DNA of 11,358 nt from Deltaproteobacteria bacterium (GCA_029932035.1 JAOZQV010000093.1:1-11358), one strand, 5' to 3'. Counted from the first letter of the stretch, positions 1-6,187 are shown. Made by a program: numbers and translations. Notes: generated by a model not told the origin, from the sequence alone.

Positions 1-30
1 CAACGTCTCGCCGAGGCGGGAGTCAGATAA
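1..30 (+). CDS. Possible C-terminal tail of an upstream gene (aldehyde:ferredoxin oxidoreductase-like)
   Basis: Frame 1 reads nine codons, QRLAEAGVR, and then TAA at 28-30. This resembles the usual end of tungsten/molybdenum aldehyde:ferredoxin oxidoreductases, whose last residues are commonly of the form PT..(R/K)L.ELGL. It is supported indirectly by the MoaD/ThiS-like gene downstream, since such small proteins often accompany these oxidoreductases. Nine residues cannot establish a family. Frame 3 is also open from the edge to 131 and cannot be excluded as the real upstream reading frame. The call is tentative. Confidence 0.25.
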   Translation, partial: QRLAEAGVR

Positions 31-80
31 GCACAGGCTTCGAAAAGGGGGCGTTTTTCAAAGGTCTCGATGATTTGGCC

Positions 81-109
81 TTGACATCATTGGAGAGGAT
101 TGTTAAACT
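81..109 (+). promoter_or_regulatory. Candidate sigma-70 promoter for the sulfur-carrier gene
   Basis: A perfect -35 box TTGACA at 81-86 is followed, after 17 bases, by TAAACT at 104-109 (4 of 6 matches to TATAAT). Transcription from here would leave a leader of roughly 105 bases before the GTG at 224. The promoter was found by eye, with no experimental support. It implies the downstream genes can be expressed separately from whatever gene ends at the left edge. Confidence 0.45.
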
Positions 110-223
110 ATACCAAACTACTATAGATTAAAGAGGTGTATATTTTGAATATCTAAGAAGATCAAAAAGTTTGGAAAACAAAATCATGAACATTGCGGCA
201 TTCTTAAGAAATAGGAGTAAGGC

Positions 224-496
224 GTGAGTATAAACGTAAGCATTCATAGGACCCATCGTCAATTTACCGATGGTTTGGATTCTGTCGAGGTTGAGGGAAA
301 CAGTGTGGGCAACTGTCTTGACGATCTGATTAGACAGTTCCCAGATATGGCGAATGCATTATTTGATAAGAAGGGCAAATTGCACAACGCCATTGAAATC
401 TATATCAATCTGAAAAGCGCTTATCCGGATGAACTGGTGAAACCGGTCAAAGATGGAGATGACATTCACATTACACTTATGCTTGCAGGGGGATAA
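224..496 (+). CDS. MoaD/ThiS-family beta-grasp sulfur carrier protein
   Basis: This 90-residue protein belongs to the ubiquitin-like sulfur carriers. It ends in LMLAGG, and the terminal Gly-Gly is the group that a MoeB/ThiF-type enzyme adenylates and converts to a thiocarboxylate. Size, the mid-protein LDDLIRQFP segment, and the late VKDGDDIHI strand-turn before the tail all fit MoaD or ThiS proteins. The start is GTG at 224, with AGGAG at 213-217 six bases upstream. A promoter candidate lies at 81-109. The role is likely molybdopterin/tungstopterin synthesis or thiamine or other sulfur transfer; the sequence alone does not separate these. The possible aldehyde oxidoreductase tail at the left edge would favour a tungsten or molybdenum cofactor role. 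No MoaE, ThiG or activating enzyme is in the window. Confidence 0.85.
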   Translation: MSINVSIHRTHRQFTDGLDSVEVEGNSVGNCLDDLIRQFPDMANALFDKKGKLHNAIEIYINLKSAYPDELVKPVKDGDDIHITLMLAGG

Positions 497-562
497 ATTT
501 GTTTTTGGAAAGGGAAGTTATTTCGTTCGGACACTAAATAGGAGGCTGTTCCAGAGGTGACT

Positions 563-715
563 ATGGTTAATCTATTGGTAATCTTGATAGTAGTTGTGGC
601 TATTGCCTATATCATCAGAACTTTTTATAAGAGGCTGAAAAAACAAGATACGGGCTGTTGCGGGTGTTCTTCATGCAATACAGACTCAACATATTGTGAA
701 CCAACAAAAGATTAG
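563..715 (+). CDS. Small Cys-rich single-pass membrane protein (FeoB-associated type)
   Basis: This is a 50-residue protein with one N-terminal membrane helix (about residues 3-18, VNLLVILIVVVAIAYII). A basic stretch RTFYKRLKKQ follows, then a cysteine cluster CCGCSSC at residues 32-38 and a further Cys at 45. This layout matches the FeoB-associated Cys-rich membrane protein family, which is usually about 40-65 residues and is thought to help metal handling at the membrane. No feoA or feoB is visible here. AGGAGG at 540-545 lies 11 bases before an in-frame GTG at 557 and 17 before the ATG at 563. A weaker AGAGG (553-557) lies nearer the ATG, so either start is possible. The next gene, an HMA-domain membrane protein, follows immediately, which suggests a shared metal-related role. 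The family call rests on architecture only. Confidence 0.7.
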   Translation: MVNLLVILIVVVAIAYIIRTFYKRLKKQDTGCCGCSSCNTDSTYCEPTKD

Positions 716-743
716 TCAAATTCCCGGGACCAGAGGAGATGAC

Positions 744-1148
744 TTGTTTTGTTGGTTGGCCTTAGGGTATCTTCTAAACGTCCTGGCGGCACAATACGGT
801 TTGCAGAAAATCATTATGGTTCATCAGCATGAAATGCCGCCGGGATGGTTGAAGATCGCCGGATCCATTGCATTGGCCCTGATGCTTGGCTGGTATTATT
901 TTAACCTGAAGGTTTTAAGCAGATTACGGAGGGAGAAGGATATGACAGAGGGTAAGATTTCATTGGATGTTCAGGGTATGACCTGTATGCACTGCGCCGG
1001 CAATGTAAAAAAGGCCGTTGAATCGGTTGCAGGCACATCAGGTGTTTCCGTGGATTTAGAAGGGAAAAAGGTGGAGTTTGAGGTAAATGAAGAGGATAAT
1101 ATCGGGAAGGTAAAAGAGGCAATTGTGGGAGCGGGTTATACCGTTTGA
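744..1148 (+). CDS. Two-helix membrane protein with C-terminal heavy-metal-associated (HMA) domain
   Basis: The open frame runs from a GTG at 696, but that start overlaps the Cys-rich gene by 20 bases and has no ribosome binding site. TTG at 744 has AGAGGAG (732-738) five bases upstream and is preferred, giving 134 residues. Counted from the TTG, two hydrophobic segments lie near residues 3-25 and 36-55 (the latter WLKIAGSIALALMLGWYYF). A basic SRLRRE stretch follows, and then an HMA domain with the metal-binding motif GMTCMHC (CxxC at residues 81-84). HMA domains bind Cu(I), Hg(II) or similar soft metals and pass them to P-type ATPases or other partners. The basic residues after helix 2 place this domain in the cytoplasm. 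A second strong ribosome binding site precedes an in-frame ATG at 942, which would give a free 68-residue CopZ-like protein. The stop lies six bases from that of the convergent FmdE gene. Confidence 0.75.
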   Translation: MFCWLALGYLLNVLAAQYGLQKIIMVHQHEMPPGWLKIAGSIALALMLGWYYFNLKVLSRLRREKDMTEGKISLDVQGMTCMHCAGNVKKAVESVAGTSGVSVDLEGKKVEFEVNEEDNIGKVKEAIVGAGYTV

Positions 1149-1154
1149 TTTTTT

Positions 1155-1775
1155 TCATGACAAAGAATTCCTGTCCGGCCAGGCAATCTCACGGGCAGAG
1201 TTGAAATATGACTCCCGGGCGCATGGCTGACACACCGGCACACCTTCAATGATCACTTCCCTTTTGTCCCTGACTACCTGGCCACACCGGGCACAGATAA
1301 TCTTGTGGCGGGTGGGACCGGGCAAATCAAATTCGCTAATGGGAACCTGGACCTCCTGAACCCGGAAAAGTACGCTGTCGGGCATACGCCTGTAAGCCTC
1401 CAATTGTTGCTGGACCTTTCCCGTTATTTCAGGCGCGTAGGAGGGGACAAGGTCACGAGATTCCTCTGTGGAAATCACGCGGTATGCCTTCCCTGTTTCC
1501 AGATTGACAAAGGTTGCGGCCATAATGCCATAATCCACGAACTTAAGCGATCGCCGCCCCAATTTGACGCCGGTGACATAGGCAATGGCATCTGTGGCGC
1601 AACGGTCGATTTCAACATAAATAATGATTTTTTTTATCTGATTCGGAGACTTGGGATCATTCAGACCTATGAGCTTGCAACCCAACATGGCCATGCGCAC
1701 ACCCACTACCTGCCCCGGGCAAAGATGACCGTGGGATTCGGCTGAGCCCTTTAGCAGTGTTTCAAAGTTCTCCAT
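1155..1775 (-). CDS. FmdE-family protein with C-terminal zinc ribbon
   Basis: The protein is 206 residues from ATG 1775, which has AGGTGG (1786-1781) just upstream. An in-frame GTG at 1784 would add three residues but lacks a good ribosome binding site. The N-terminal part carries the FmdE signature HGHLCPG (residues 15-21) and a second conserved stretch, DRCATDAI (about 57-64). The C-terminus holds a zinc ribbon of two CxxC pairs (CARC at 161-164 and CQPC at 182-185). The family is named after a gene in the methanogen formylmethanofuran dehydrogenase operon, but most bacterial members are of unknown function. The HGH..C and CATD residues are thought to bind metal, and links to molybdenum/tungsten enzymes are often proposed. 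The gene follows the sensor kinase on the same strand with a 60-base gap, so it may be co-transcribed and controlled with that two-component system. Confidence 0.88.
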   Translation of the reverse strand: MENFETLLKGSAESHGHLCPGQVVGVRMAMLGCKLIGLNDPKSPNQIKKIIIYVEIDRCATDAIAYVTGVKLGRRSLKFVDYGIMAATFVNLETGKAYRVISTEESRDLVPSYAPEITGKVQQQLEAYRRMPDSVLFRVQEVQVPISEFDLPGPTRHKIICARCGQVVRDKREVIIEGVPVCQPCARESYFNSAREIAWPDRNSLS

Positions 1776-1835
1776 TATTGCCACCTGTCCGTGTAAGTGT
1801 CTAAAGTGCCTAAAGTTAAGGAACTACGTTGCTTT

Positions 1836-3443
1836 TCAACGTCTCCTGGGCAGGCTGAAGAAAAATACACTCCCTTCACCCTCCTTGCTTTCTGCCCAAA
1901 TCCTGCCGCCATGCGCCTCAACGATCCCTTTGCAGATGGCAAGACCAAGGCCGGTTCCTTCCCGTTTCCCCGCCCCTCCGGAAGTAGGAAGGGTACTGAA
2001 TTTCTCAAAGATAATATCCAGGCTTTCCTCGGAAATGCCGACCCCCTGGTCTTTCACCGCAACAAGAACATCATCCTTATTTTCCTGGACCTCTACCTCT
2101 ATTTCCATACCCTCGTCGGAAAACTTGATGGCGTTCTCCACAAGGTTCACCATCACCTGCTCAATACGTTCAGAATCCATCTCCGCATAAACATCACCAG
2201 GATATTGGCAATGTATTGCCACCCCTTTATCTGTGGCCAAAGGGCTCAGGATCTCAACGACCTCCTGAATCAGCCCTGACACATTTTCCCGCTCAAACGA
2301 CCAGTCCGCCTTTCTTGCCTCTATCCTGGTAAAATCAAAGAGGTCTGAAACCAGATGAATGAGACGACGAAGGTTTTTGTCCATAATGTCGAGATAGCGC
2401 CTGTTTTCTGTCCCCTCTATAGTTCGGTTAAGATAATCCACCCCGCCACGAATAACTGTTAGCGGGGATCTGAGTTCATGGGACATATTTGCTAAGAAGT
2501 CAGACTTGAGTTTATCCAAGCTCTGCAATTCGCGGTTGGCCTTAGAAAGTTCCTGAGTCGACTGGTTGATCCTTTCTTCAAGGAGATCTCGGCCCCTGCC
2601 AAGCTTTTCAGCCATGGAGTTAAACGCCCGGCCCAATCTCTCAAACTCGTCTCCGGTCAAGATATCCACCCGGGCATCCAGATGCCCCCTGCCTATCTTT
2701 CCGGCCATTTCCTCAAACTCCCTCATCGGTTTTATCACTAACCGTCGGAGCAGGAAGAACAGGGTGAAAATCAAGAGAGAAATGAGAGAAATTGCGGCAA
2801 TTACCAATTTCAGATGATCCTGATGAAGACCTGACATGACTTTATCCATAGGAAGAAGCAGACTTAAGCCGCCCCTGATGCCGCCCTTGGATACCTCCCT
2901 GGCCTGGTGGCATTTAAGGCACCCCTTTTCCAGATGAAGGGGGACTACATATTGAAAGCATTGCTTTTCGTTCTGAAGGCCGAACTTGCATGCCTCGGTG
3001 ATCTCAGCATTCCTGAACTTGACCAAGGCTGCTCTCTCAAATTCGTCGGGTCTGTTCTCCGGATTGAGAGGCTTCAGGCTTGTAAGCCGAAACCGGTAAA
3101 GGTCTTCACGATCTGAATACTGAGACAGTTTCTTGGTCACCATTGAAGGGGTGAATCGCTGATAAGATCCCTTAGACGTTATGAGTTTGTCGTCGAAAAA
3201 ACAGCGAATATCTTTTGCTCCTTCGCTTGTTTGTTCCACCATTACGCCTCCACAGTCAGAGATCCACTGCCGGGTCAAGATGATCTGCCGCGCCAGGACC
3301 CTTGCCTGATTCATAATCTGATCTATAGCCCTTTTTTCCTGCTGCATGCCTTCCCATACGAAAATGATCCCAATGGTCGGGAAGATAATCAATGTGATGC
3401 ATAATAGGAATTTCCATTGGAGAGGAAGATGGAATTTTCTCAT
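1836..3443 (-). CDS. Membrane sensor histidine kinase with a c-type heme (CxxCH) sensor domain
   Basis: The protein has 535 residues. A first membrane helix lies at about 11-30, followed by a periplasmic sensor of about 180 residues of the Tll0287-like/DUF3365 type (segment RQWISDCGGVMV at 58-69). A c-type heme-binding motif CLKCH lies at 175-179. A second helix (about 211-232) is followed by HAMP (about 233-285) and a coiled linker. HisKA has phospho-acceptor His322 in SHELRSP. The ATPase domain shows the N box (NLVENAIKF, Asn433 and Asn437), G1 DQGVGI (465-470) and G2 GTGLGLAI (496-503). It should autophosphorylate in response to redox state or a gas ligand at the heme; the signal is inferred. 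Further cysteines at 64, 81, 152 and 162 lie in the sensor. The start ATG has a weak GAGG upstream. The divergent response regulator at 3670 is the probable partner, and the FmdE gene lies just downstream. Confidence 0.92.
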   Translation of the reverse strand: MRKFHLPLQWKFLLCITLIIFPTIGIIFVWEGMQQEKRAIDQIMNQARVLARQIILTRQWISDCGGVMVEQTSEGAKDIRCFFDDKLITSKGSYQRFTPSMVTKKLSQYSDREDLYRFRLTSLKPLNPENRPDEFERAALVKFRNAEITEACKFGLQNEKQCFQYVVPLHLEKGCLKCHQAREVSKGGIRGGLSLLLPMDKVMSGLHQDHLKLVIAAISLISLLIFTLFFLLRRLVIKPMREFEEMAGKIGRGHLDARVDILTGDEFERLGRAFNSMAEKLGRGRDLLEERINQSTQELSKANRELQSLDKLKSDFLANMSHELRSPLTVIRGGVDYLNRTIEGTENRRYLDIMDKNLRRLIHLVSDLFDFTRIEARKADWSFERENVSGLIQEVVEILSPLATDKGVAIHCQYPGDVYAEMDSERIEQVMVNLVENAIKFSDEGMEIEVEVQENKDDVLVAVKDQGVGISEESLDIIFEKFSTLPTSGGAGKREGTGLGLAICKGIVEAHGGRIWAESKEGEGSVFFFSLPRRR

Positions 3444-3534
3444 TTTTTTGCCTCAAAACAGATGTCGTTAAGTGGTTTAGAAGTTGTTATATCCAGGATC
3501 TTGAATTTCATTTTAAACAGAAGGTATAACAATA

Positions 3535-3563
3535 TTGATAAAAACGTAACGAAATTGTAAAAT
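3535..3563 (+). promoter_or_regulatory. Candidate promoter for the response regulator in the divergent gap
   Basis: TTGATA at 3535-3540 and TAAAAT at 3558-3563 are separated by exactly 17 bases. Each box matches the sigma-70 consensus at 5 of 6 positions. The site is about 107 bases before the regulator's ATG. It lies in the 226-base AT-rich gap between the divergent kinase (start 3443) and regulator (start 3670), where autoregulation would be expected. I found no equally good promoter reading toward the kinase. Confidence 0.45.
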
Positions 3564-3669
3564 TTTAAAAAGCCCTTTCTATGAAAGCCTGCAGATGTTA
3601 GTCTTGTAAGAGCGAAAAGTAATTTCATTTAGGGTGGTTTAGATCAAGCATCTGACAAGGAAAACTATT

Positions 3670-4374
3670 ATGCCTGAAATAACAGGTAAAATCCAGGCAA
3701 CCATCCTGGTCGTCGATGATGATAAAGATATTGTAGAGACAATTAAGGGCAATCTGGAGTTAGATGGCTATGAGGTATTATCCGCCTTTGACGGCCGTAG
3801 CGGGGTGGACATGGCAAAGAGATGCCGCCCCGACCTGATCATACTCGATCTGAACCTGCCAGATATCGACGGGATCAAGGCCTGCCAGATAATAAGAAGA
3901 GAATTCGATTTCCCCATCATCATACTGACCGCGCGGGACGGCGTGTCGGACACGGTCCTTGGACTCGAGTGTGGAGCAGACGATTATATGGTGAAACCCT
4001 TTAATTTTCTCGAGCTTTCAGCCAGAATCAAGGCTATTTTCAAGAGGGTTGAAAGGAATTTAGTTAAGGACCATTATGAATTAAGGGAACTTTCCATAGA
4101 CTTCAAATCCAGAAAGGTCTCTCTAAGGGGAGAAGAGATTAAACTGACTAAGACAGAATTTGAATTATTGGAACTCTTTGTTTCCTATCCCGATGAGGTC
4201 CTCTCCAGGGAATTTATCACAAATCAGATATGGCGTGATTCAGAACTGTACCAGCACAGCAGGGCATTGGACGTTCATGTGCAGAGACTCAGGAAAAAGA
4301 TAGAATTCGACATCGAAAACCCACAATATATCGTCACCGTTGCAGGCGTAGGATATAAATTCCAGGCAGGATAA
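3670..4374 (+). CDS. OmpR/PhoB-family response regulator
   Basis: This 234-residue DNA-binding response regulator has a receiver domain at about 10-125. The acidic pocket is DDD at 16-18, the phosphorylated residue is Asp60 in LIILDLNLP, the switch Thr is at 87, and Lys109 lies in VKPF. A winged-helix effector domain at about 135-232 contains the typical KLTKTEFELLELF, DVHVQRLRKKIE and TVAGVGYKF segments. The length and layout are those of PhoB/OmpR proteins. ATG 3670 has AAGGA (3657-3661) eight bases upstream. It is divergent from the heme-type sensor kinase, with only 226 bases between the starts, and is very likely its cognate regulator. Targets are not shown; the divergent promoter region and the neighbouring FmdE gene are the first candidates. 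Confidence 0.93.
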   Translation: MPEITGKIQATILVVDDDKDIVETIKGNLELDGYEVLSAFDGRSGVDMAKRCRPDLIILDLNLPDIDGIKACQIIRREFDFPIIILTARDGVSDTVLGLECGADDYMVKPFNFLELSARIKAIFKRVERNLVKDHYELRELSIDFKSRKVSLRGEEIKLTKTEFELLELFVSYPDEVLSREFITNQIWRDSELYQHSRALDVHVQRLRKKIEFDIENPQYIVTVAGVGYKFQAG

Positions 4375-4474
4375 GAATGGTGGTTTCGTAAAAGGTCAAA
4401 AAGTTGGGAATCCCAAATCCCTAAATTCCCAAATCCCTCAAAAACCGCTTCAGCGAAAATCCCTCTAATTTAGC

Positions 4475-4504
4475 TTGACTTAAAAAGCCAATTTTTAATA
4501 TATA
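4475..4504 (+). promoter_or_regulatory. Candidate promoter upstream of the thiolase operon
   Basis: TTGACT at 4475-4480 (5 of 6 to the -35 consensus) is followed after 18 bases by TATATA at 4499-4504; registers with 16-17 base spacing are also AT-rich. If used, it would give a leader of over 300 bases, carrying the hairpins and repeat element, before the thiolase ATG at 4838. It is weakly supported, and a closer promoter may exist that I do not recognise. Confidence 0.3.
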
Positions 4505-4543
4505 TATTTGGTTCAGGGGTTCATCAGAACCCTGTCGAAGATC

Positions 4544-4560
4544 CCCGCACATAGTGCGGG
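4544..4560. repeat. Perfect short hairpin (7-bp stem, 3-base loop)
   Basis: CCCGCAC (4544-4550), loop ATA, GTGCGGG (4554-4560). It is GC-rich within AT-rich surroundings and is not followed by a T run, so a terminator role is unlikely. It is probably part of a dispersed palindromic element. Confidence 0.7.
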
Positions 4561-4679
4561 AGAATCTGTGAACAGTTATCTTCGGTTTATGGGTTGTAAC
4601 CTTGGAGGAATCCCTCTGAGAAAGCCTATCCATCAGATAAATTCGAGGACTTAAGGAAAGAACTTCCGGGTAAATTCCA

Positions 4680-4698
4680 ATCCCGCGTTTCGCGGGAT
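4680..4698. repeat. Perfect short hairpin (8-bp stem, TTT loop)
   Basis: ATCCCGCG (4680-4687), loop TTT, CGCGGGAT (4691-4698). It ends ten bases before the left copy of the inverted element and may be part of the same repeat unit, although the right-hand copy of the element does not carry it. Confidence 0.7.
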
Positions 4699-4707
4699 CA
4701 AATACCC

Positions 4708-4761
4708 AACCCGGATAAACCGGGAAAAAGGTCTGACGCAAAGGGCAAAAACGTATCATTC
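4708..4761 (+). repeat. Left copy of an inverted repeat element flanking the first thiolase
   Basis: This 54-base segment recurs as its reverse complement at 6101-6170. It begins with AACCCGGATAAACCGG, which itself folds as CCCGG-ATAAA-CCGGG at 4710-4724. It continues through AAAAAGGTCT and ACGCAAAG and ends with GGGCAAAAACGTATCATTC. Apart from one 16-base insertion in the other copy, only two positions differ by my alignment. Confidence 0.85.
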
Positions 4762-4837
4762 TACCCACAATGACCATATTTTTTCGCAAACATGATATGA
4801 CTTACACAAACAGGTACTAAAACTAAGGAGAAGACTT

Positions 4838-6028
4838 ATGAGAGAGGTGGTTATTGTCAGTGCTTGCAGAACCGCTGTTGGCGATTTTGCCGGATCGCTG
4901 AGCACGGTTTCAGCTACGGATCTTGGGGCGCTTGTAATAAAAGAGGCCATAAAGAAGGCCGGCATCAAGAATGAAGACGTGGATGAAGTGATCATGGGGA
5001 GTGTTTTACCCCACGGCCTGGGACAGAATCCGGCCAGGCAAACCATGGTTAGGGCCGGTCTCCCCTGGGAAGTTGGCGCTATTACCGTAAACAAGGTGTG
5101 CGGGTCGGGCTTGAAGTCGGTGATGTTGGCGGCCCAGGCGATCCAGTGCAACGATGCGGATGTCATTGTGGCAGGCGGGCAGGAAAATATGAACCTTTGC
5201 CCCTATATGCTGAAAAAAGCGAGAACAGGATACCGCATGAACAATAATAAGCTGATTGACGCCATGGTTCATGACGGCCTCTGGGACCACGTGAATGACT
5301 TTCATATGGGGATCAGCGCAGAACTAATCGCTGAGAAATACGGCGTGAGCAGGGAGGATTCCGACTCCTTTGCTATGAATTCGTATGAAAAGGCGTGGAA
5401 GGCGATTGATGAGGGAAAGTTCAGGGATGAAATTGTCCCTGTTGAGGTTCCTGTAAGGAAGGGGGATCCTAAGATATTCGATGAGGACGAGATCCCTACA
5501 AGAAAACCGAAAACCAGCATGGAGAGCCTCTCAAGACTACGCCCCGCATTTAAAAAGGATGGTTTGGTAACCGCTGGAAATGCATCCAAGATAAGTGACG
5601 GGGCATCTGCTTTAGTGGTTATGTCTAAGGAAAAGGCCGAGGAATTAGGATGCAAGCCGATGGTCCGAGTTGGCGCCCAGGGGGCATCCGGTATAGAGAT
5701 GAAGTATGTTCTTGTGGCCCCTATTTTATCCATACCTAAGGTTTTAGCCAAGGACGGTCTCAAAATAGGGGACATAGACCTTCATGAGATAAACGAGGCC
5801 TTTAGCACCTCATCCGTTGCCATCAACAGGGAACTCGGAATCGACCCTGAGAGGGTTAACATCCACGGCGGGTCCGTTGCAATCGGCCATCCCATTGGCG
5901 CAAGCGGGGCCCGGGTCTTGACTACACTCATTTATGCCATGAAGAATAAAGGGGCTAAGATAGGAGAGGCCTCTCTCTGCCTGGGAGGAGGAGAGGCCGT
6001 AACGCTCGTGCTTTATAATGAAGAATGA
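4838..6028 (+). CDS. Acetyl-CoA C-acetyltransferase (thiolase)
   Basis: The 396-residue thiolase has the usual length of biosynthetic/degradative acetoacetyl-CoA thiolases. It shows acyl-accepting Cys88 in NKVCGSG, NEAF at 319-322, His351 in GHPIGASGAR, and the proton-transfer Cys381 in CLGGG. All catalytic residues are intact. It should cleave acetoacetyl-CoA (or a longer 3-ketoacyl-CoA) with CoA to acetyl-CoA, or run in reverse, in the cytoplasm. ATG 4838 follows AAGGAG (4825-4830) by seven bases. It is the first of five co-oriented acyl-CoA genes, but it is separated from the second thiolase by 159 bases that contain repeats, and inverted repeat copies lie on both sides. Chain-length preference cannot be read with confidence; the partner genes suggest C4. 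Confidence 0.93.
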   Translation: MREVVIVSACRTAVGDFAGSLSTVSATDLGALVIKEAIKKAGIKNEDVDEVIMGSVLPHGLGQNPARQTMVRAGLPWEVGAITVNKVCGSGLKSVMLAAQAIQCNDADVIVAGGQENMNLCPYMLKKARTGYRMNNNKLIDAMVHDGLWDHVNDFHMGISAELIAEKYGVSREDSDSFAMNSYEKAWKAIDEGKFRDEIVPVEVPVRKGDPKIFDEDEIPTRKPKTSMESLSRLRPAFKKDGLVTAGNASKISDGASALVVMSKEKAEELGCKPMVRVGAQGASGIEMKYVLVAPILSIPKVLAKDGLKIGDIDLHEINEAFSTSSVAINRELGIDPERVNIHGGSVAIGHPIGASGARVLTTLIYAMKNKGAKIGEASLCLGGGEAVTLVLYNEE

Positions 6029-6031
6029 AAT

Positions 6032-6068
6032 GAATTGAAGGATTGAGGAATTTAGGAATTGAAGGATT
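6032..6068 (+). repeat. Short direct repeats after the first thiolase
   Basis: GAATTGAAGGATT occurs at 6032-6044 and again at 6056-6068, with a related GAGGAATTTAG between, giving an approximate 12-base rhythm. It is AT-rich and noncoding, and lies directly after the thiolase stop codon. The similar TAGGAATTTAG recurs at 11181-11191, after the mutase gene. Confidence 0.6.
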
Positions 6069-6100
6069 AGGTAATACTGTAGTACTGGAATTGGTTGGTT

Positions 6101-6170
6101 GAATGATACGTTTTTGCCCTTTGCGTCTTTGCGCCTTTGCGTGAGACCTTTTTTCCGGTTTATCCGGGTT
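6101..6170 (-). repeat. Right, inverted and expanded copy of the repeat element
   Basis: The reverse complement of this segment matches 4708-4761, with a 16-base insertion. On the plus strand the insertion forms part of a 3 x 8-base tandem array at 6119-6142 (CTTTGCGT, CTTTGCGC, CTTTGCGT). The left copy has only one such unit. The segment ends 17 bases before the start of the second thiolase, so it lies in that gene's leader. Confidence 0.85.
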
Positions 6171-6187
6171 AGGATATAGGAGATAAA

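Larger units (their letters stand above)
4375..4837. repeat. Repeat-rich intergenic region without a credible gene
   Basis: This 463-base stretch between the response regulator and the first thiolase is a mosaic of short repeats. TTGGGA-A-TCCCAA is at 4404-4416. A 12-base direct repeat TCCCAAATCCCT occurs at 4411-4422 and 4427-4438. Hairpin GGGTTC-ATCA-GAACCC is at 4517-4532, CCCGCAC-ATA-GTGCGGG at 4544-4560, and ATCCCGCG-TTT-CGCGGGAT at 4680-4698. The left copy of an inverted 54-base element is at 4708-4761. A promoter candidate lies at 4475-4504. A minus-strand open frame through the region lacks a ribosome binding site and is read through these repeats. No transposase is present. The hairpins resemble REP/MITE-like debris rather than terminators, because none is followed by a run of T. 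Confidence 0.75.

Noticed and set aside
3..131. Frame 3 open from the left edge for 42 codons
   Set aside because: It could be an alternative upstream gene end, but it covers the best promoter in the region (81-109), and frame 1 gives a more recognisable tail. It cannot be decided without upstream sequence.
186..227. Tiny 13-residue frame overlapping the sulfur-carrier start (GTGA)
   Set aside because: It would be a coupled leader peptide, but it lacks a ribosome binding site and regulatory content such as codon runs or attenuator stems.
1305..1745. Plus-strand 146-codon frame opposite the FmdE gene
   Set aside because: It is a shadow of the well-supported FmdE frame, with no family motifs of its own.
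1799..1816. Two 9-base tandem units (GTCTAAAGT, GCCTAAAGT) between the FmdE and kinase genes
   Set aside because: Too short to call a repeat element or binding site; probably minor repeat debris.
3440..3628. Minus-strand 62-codon frame whose stop overlaps the kinase start (ATGA)
   Set aside because: The overlap is typical of coupled genes and it has one hydrophobic stretch, but there is no ribosome binding site, and it fills the divergent promoter region, including the regulator's promoter candidate.
4404..4416. TTGGGA-A-TCCCAA as a terminator for the response regulator
   Set aside because: The single-base centre cannot form a hairpin loop without opening pairs, and no T run follows.
4421..4789. 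Minus-strand open frame of 122 codons in the gap before the first thiolase
   Set aside because: It runs through the hairpins and the inverted element, starts with TTG without a ribosome binding site, and resembles no family I know.
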